The translations under genes and the position numbers were made by a program. This document shows, piece after piece, positions 62,701-64,000 of a stretch of DNA of 64,000 nt (position 1 is the stretch's first letter; each line of letters begins with the position of its first letter). The stretch lies in assembly GCA_029706075.1 (NCBI GenBank), contig JAINUG010000011.1, positions 9,491,001 through 9,555,000 of the forward strand, given 5' to 3'. Below the pieces are notes generated by a model, which was given only the letters and a program-made list of their open reading frames with translations, ran no database searches and had not been told where the DNA came from. The DNA comes from Aldrovandia affinis (taxonomy: Eukaryota; Chordata; Actinopteri; Notacanthiformes; Halosauridae).

Positions 62701-63065
62701 AGTGACTTAACCCCTGCAAATGACATCCTAATAGCGATTTGATTCATTGCGAGCGTTTAGTAAATTCGACATAGACCTGCGACCTTGCAGCGACTGCTTT
62801 TGTGTTGGAATAGCAGTCACAATCCATTCGTAAATGTGGCCCTCAGTGTAGTGGCTCAGTAGTGACTCAGTGTAGAGACTTTGTGAGTTGGAGTGATGTG
62901 ACTGTTCTTACCCCAAACCAGGCCACTTGCTGTGTGTTCATCCTCAGATGAGGATTGTCAATGGTCTGAAGTTGGTGTATCACTGGGAAGGGGTACACCA
63001 TGGAGAACCCGAAATTGAAGTTCCCCAGAACTGCAGAAAACACAGCCAAGTACAGCCTGGTGTTG
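53573..63065 (-). CDS. slc2a6: slc2a6, GLUT6 hexose-type facilitator (9 exons, N-terminal exon missing)
   Basis: Complement join, in transcript order: 62912-63065, 61459-61665, 61099-61198, 60636-60847, 58086-58235, 57562-57670, 57095-57247, 54201-54346, 53573-53734. Phases agree throughout and give 463 residues plus TGA. The family is the major-facilitator sugar porters. Motifs in order are NDRVGRK (TM2-3 loop), [26 protein letters not shown] (TM7), the second DKAGKK loop, [13 protein letters not shown] (TM10) and [13 protein letters not shown] long hydrophilic loop with NIT in the 57095 exon is the loop-9 glycosylation arrangement of class III GLUTs. Fit to remembered human GLUT6 (507 aa), for example [20 protein letters not shown], is better than to GLUT8. 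The missing 35-40 residues belong to an unrecognised first exon upstream of 63065. GLUT6 is thought to sit mainly in intracellular membranes; its substrate is not settled. Confidence 0.93.
53871..54190. repeat. purine-rich (GGGA/GAGA)n low-complexity tract in slc2a6 intron
   Basis: 320 bp of almost pure G/A on the plus strand, i.e. a pyrimidine tract in the transcript. It starts about 11 bp after the donor of the 54201 exon and covers most of the 466-bp intron. Confidence 0.9.
54201..54346 (-). CDS. slc2a6: slc2a6 exon (TM10-TM11)
   Basis: Codes [20 protein letters not shown] and [18 protein letters not shown] to FMHVV. Acceptor TTTCTGCAG, donor GTGAGT. GWGPxxWL is a class-defining helix 10 motif. 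Confidence 0.96.
54738..55270 (+). repeat. R1 copy 2, part 1
   Basis: CATTAGGCTTCCAAGCCC, CTATTGTTCTTGC, GGACTTCTATATCTCCACTA and TTTTTGGTTAAACAAGCCTC as in the other copies. An L2 insertion interrupts it in ATGGTCTACT; it resumes at 56951. Confidence 0.75.
55271..56950 (+). mobile_element. L2 (Maui-like) LINE, 3' half, inserted in R1
   Basis: Target duplication TACT at 55267-55270 and 56951-56954. Reverse transcriptase blocks: [71 protein letters not shown] and [16 protein letters not shown]. The C-terminal part has [15 protein letters not shown] and [18 protein letters not shown], then the tail GGATAAGAGCGTCTGCTAAA and TGCTAAAA repeats. Three or four frame breaks. 5' truncated as usual for LINE insertions. 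Confidence 0.92.
56951..57025 (+). repeat. R1 copy 2, part 2
   Basis: TACTGGATTTGCGAAGGAAT continues copy 2 after the L2 insert and matches copy 3 at 59158. Confidence 0.75.
57095..57247 (-). CDS. slc2a6: slc2a6 exon (TM9, class III loop 9) with GC donor
   Basis: Codes [16 protein letters not shown], a hydrophilic loop with SLNITTLP (N-glycosylation sequon), and TM10 start [12 protein letters not shown]. The frame requires the exon to end TTCG/GCAAGT, so the donor is GC rather than GT. GCAAGT is the usual form of functional GC donors. Confidence 0.9.
57277..57405. repeat. (TCAG)n tetranucleotide repeat
   Basis: Interrupted TCAGTCAG tract in the short slc2a6 intron upstream of the 57095 exon. 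Confidence 0.9.
57562..57670 (-). CDS. slc2a6: slc2a6 exon (TM8)
   Basis: Codes [19 protein letters not shown] and [13 protein letters not shown], the second-half counterpart of the loop 2-3 motif. Acceptor ATTTAG, donor GTGGGA. Confidence 0.94.
57885..58080. repeat. about 20-bp minisatellite next to a slc2a6 splice donor
   Basis: About nine units of GTGTGGCTGGCAGGTGTGTG with variants. The tract ends within 6 bp of the donor of the exon at 58086-58235. Confidence 0.9.
58086..58235 (-). CDS. slc2a6: slc2a6 exon (TM7, QQMTG)
   Basis: 50 codons in phase 0, from GRISCTEL to FHLTRVSL. Contains [15 protein letters not shown], the helix 7 motif. The donor is GTACAC; a minisatellite starts only 6 bp into the intron. 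Confidence 0.9.
58485..59215 (+). repeat. R1 copy 3
   Basis: ATTGGCTTCCAAGCCTAAAG, GTCAGAAGCCTATTTTTCTTGC, ACTTCTACATCGCCACTTC, CACCATTTTTGGCTAAACAA, GCTTTATACATGTGTCACC and TACTGGATTTGCGAAGGAA. This is the most complete copy. Confidence 0.8.
59215..60230. other. slc2a6 intron, unclassified; possible LINE 3' region
   Basis: 59400-59560 (TTTATTTCGATCATGTTTCA ... TTGACCGAAAAGGTT) resembles LINE 3' sequence and AATGCCCCCCGTTCC may be decayed ORF. No firm frame. Confidence 0.35.
60235..60540 (+). pseudogene. LINE ORF2 C-terminal fragment (Rex1/L2-like)
   Basis: Plus-strand traces [20 protein letters not shown], then [17 protein letters not shown]-like, and [14 protein letters not shown]-like. 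This is the order of the DPSHP...LLPSGRRYR...RFxNSFxP tail of such LINEs. Short and frameshifted. Confidence 0.5.
60559..60641 (-). repeat. tandem array of splice-donor-like units after a slc2a6 exon
   Basis: On the minus strand the donor CAG/GTAATA is followed by four more copies at 16-17-bp spacing (CAGGCAACA, GGGTAATA, CAGGTAACA, CAGGTAATA) and lastly CAGGTAAGA, which is the best donor consensus of all. Confidence 0.8.
60636..60847 (-). CDS. slc2a6: slc2a6 exon (TM6 and central loop)
   Basis: Codes [18 protein letters not shown], the PISPRYL motif (family PxSPR[FY]L) and the central cytoplasmic loop to QQGIAAQ. The donor CAG/GTAATA is the first of a run of donor-like repeats. Confidence 0.95.
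60888..61032. repeat. 42-bp minisatellite, 3.5 copies
   Basis: Unit GACTGTAGAGATGCTTCAGT plus GCATAATAATGCAGTGACT. It fills over half of the 251-bp slc2a6 intron between the exons at 60636 and 61099. Confidence 0.95.
61099..61198 (-). CDS. slc2a6: slc2a6 exon (VYVSEI / TM5)
   Basis: Codes [20 protein letters not shown] and the next membrane span to YALG. Acceptor TTCAAG, donor GTAAGA. The YxSEI(x)P-RG segment is the standard GLUT loop 4-5 motif. Confidence 0.95.
61459..61665 (-). CDS. slc2a6: slc2a6 exon (TM2-TM4)
   Basis: 69 codons in phase 0, from [11 protein letters not shown] to GGMTAASIP. Contains NDRVGRK, the conserved sugar-porter loop 2-3 motif, and LGRFLTG. Donor GTGAGT. Confidence 0.95.
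61739..62225 (-). mobile_element. LINE 3' end with (ATT)n tail
   Basis: Minus-strand piece 62148-61921 reads [19 protein letters not shown] and [18 protein letters not shown], the C-terminal extension of a LINE reverse transcriptase. A 3' region and (TTATTA)n at 61744-61763 follow. (AT)n at 61848-61864. Confidence 0.6.
62225..62905. other. slc2a6 intron, no feature recognised
   Basis: AT-rich; no frame or repeat ends seen. Confidence 0.4.
62912..63065 (-). CDS. slc2a6: slc2a6 exon (TM1 region)
   Basis: Acceptor TTCTTCCCAG upstream (plus 63066), donor GTAAGA after plus 62912. Codes [20 protein letters not shown] and ends QQVAWFG. The first base completes a codon begun in the unseen first exon. 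Confidence 0.93.
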
Positions 63066-63635
63066 CTGGGAAGAAAAAAAAATACAATAGGTGTAAATTG
63101 CTATGTCCCTGACTCACTGGCACTCCACGCAGATGCGTCGCTCTTTCAGTGTCCTGCTATCCAAGTACAGATCTTCAAGGGAAAACTGTTTAAACAGTAA
63201 AATAGCAATCTGGTTTTAAAAGTAGCTGTCCAGGGGCCCCAGGTGGTGCAACTGTGATACTGTATATGTCTGCATTAGTAAAAACAACAACATAACCACT
63301 ACATAATCTTCTGTGGAAATATAGCCCAGCTATGTTTTCAAAATTATTTGTAATTCTTTGAGCAAGTTAAGGTTATTTTACATGGCTTTTCACACAGTTC
63401 ACTAACCTTGCATTTCTTACCAGCTCAAACTACATATGTTTGAATATTGTGGCGGCGCAAGGAAATGGCTGCATGGCCCGTCAATGCATTGGAGCCACTG
63501 GAGAGGAAAACAACTTCATTTCCCAGCAGCCCCCAGCCCACATCTGAATGGAGTCAAGCCATTTTGAAGGCCATTTTGAGGCCTATTTAAAGGACTCGTT
63601 CCCATCACACAGAGAAGGAGTAGGAAAGTGTTTGG
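63066..63635. other. upstream of recognised slc2a6 exons; possible LTR start at 63449
   Basis: No first coding exon found. From TGTGGCGGCGCAAGG the sequence becomes GC-richer and contains GGCCTATTTAAAGGACTC, a TATA-like promoter as in an LTR. The other end is not identified, so this is weak. Confidence 0.25.
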
Positions 63636-63638
63636 GAT

Positions 63639-63639
63639 T

Positions 63640-63687
<48 letters not shown>

Positions 63688-63782
63688 GGAGAGGGAGAGG
63701 GAGAGGGAGGGAGAGGGAGAGGGAGAGGGGGAGAGGGAGGAGGGGAGAGGGAGATGGAGATGGAGATGGAGATAGAGAGAGA
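63639..63782. repeat. (GA)n / (GGGAGA)n microsatellite
   Basis: Pure (GA)22 followed by GGGAGA and GGAGAT units. Confidence 0.95.
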
Positions 63783-64000
63783 GGCACACTTGCTCTCCAC
63801 CTTCTAGCCTCTCACTGCATTGGGATTTGGTTTTCAATGCCCTGTAATGCAGGACTGGACCAATTCCAGGATCATCCATATGCCCTGCCCTGCCCTGACC
63901 TCCTGTTTCACCATTGCAGGTAGAGTGTCCGTGCCAACATCAGAGAAGGGCTCAGTCAACTGTTCAGTTTGACTAGAGTGAGGTGACTGTTTGGATGTGC

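Noticed and set aside
63516-63923. Several overlapping frames of Ser/Leu or Arg/Glu repeats
   Set aside because: They are translations of the (GA)n microsatellite on both strands.
63905-64000. Minus-strand open stretch TEQLTEPFSDVGTDTLPAM as slc2a6 exon 1
   Set aside because: No donor in the required phase 2 and no resemblance to the GLUT6 N-terminus beyond general acidity.

Overview
This is vertebrate DNA, almost certainly from a ray-finned fish. Two ordinary vertebrate solute-carrier genes are split into short exons by long introns. The introns hold a repeat mix typical of teleost genomes: Tc1-type transposons with TA target sites, hAT and Harbinger MITEs, an ISL2EU relative, L1, L2 and CR1/Rex1-like LINEs, tRNA-derived SINEs and long (TG)n tracts. 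The sequence alone does not let me name the species.

Left three quarters, + strand: slc20a1 (sodium-phosphate symporter PiT-1). I place ten coding exons between 2270 and 49171. Together they give an uninterrupted 630-codon frame with consistent splice phases, then a 3' UTR with AATAAA at 50267-50272. The region before 2100 is probably intron 1 or upstream sequence. Three introns are very long (2918-15428, 15515-24956, 26791-39599) and made largely of transposons, several nested in one another.

Right quarter, - strand: slc2a6 (GLUT6, class III sugar-type facilitator). Nine coding exons lie between 63065 and 53573. They contain all the sugar-porter signatures through to the stop codon, but the first coding exon (N-terminus) is not recognised and may lie beyond the window. 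The two genes converge tail to tail across about 3.3 kb of repeat-rich spacer.

Nothing here looks like a new multi-gene system. The most unusual items are: an unclassified roughly 740-bp dispersed repeat present three times (20150, 54740 and 58490); short tandem duplications that copy splice signals inside both genes (last intron of slc20a1, donor of the 60636 exon of slc2a6); a minisatellite that begins 6 bp after a splice donor and stays in frame with the exon; a GC-AG intron in slc2a6; an ISL2EU-like transposon carrying a SWIM-type reading frame, nested in a solo LTR that is itself nested in another repeat; and a Tc1 transposase with an uninterrupted frame but a shortened DD28E catalytic spacing. 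No CRISPR, rRNA or functional tRNA gene was seen; tRNA-like sequence occurs only as SINE heads.
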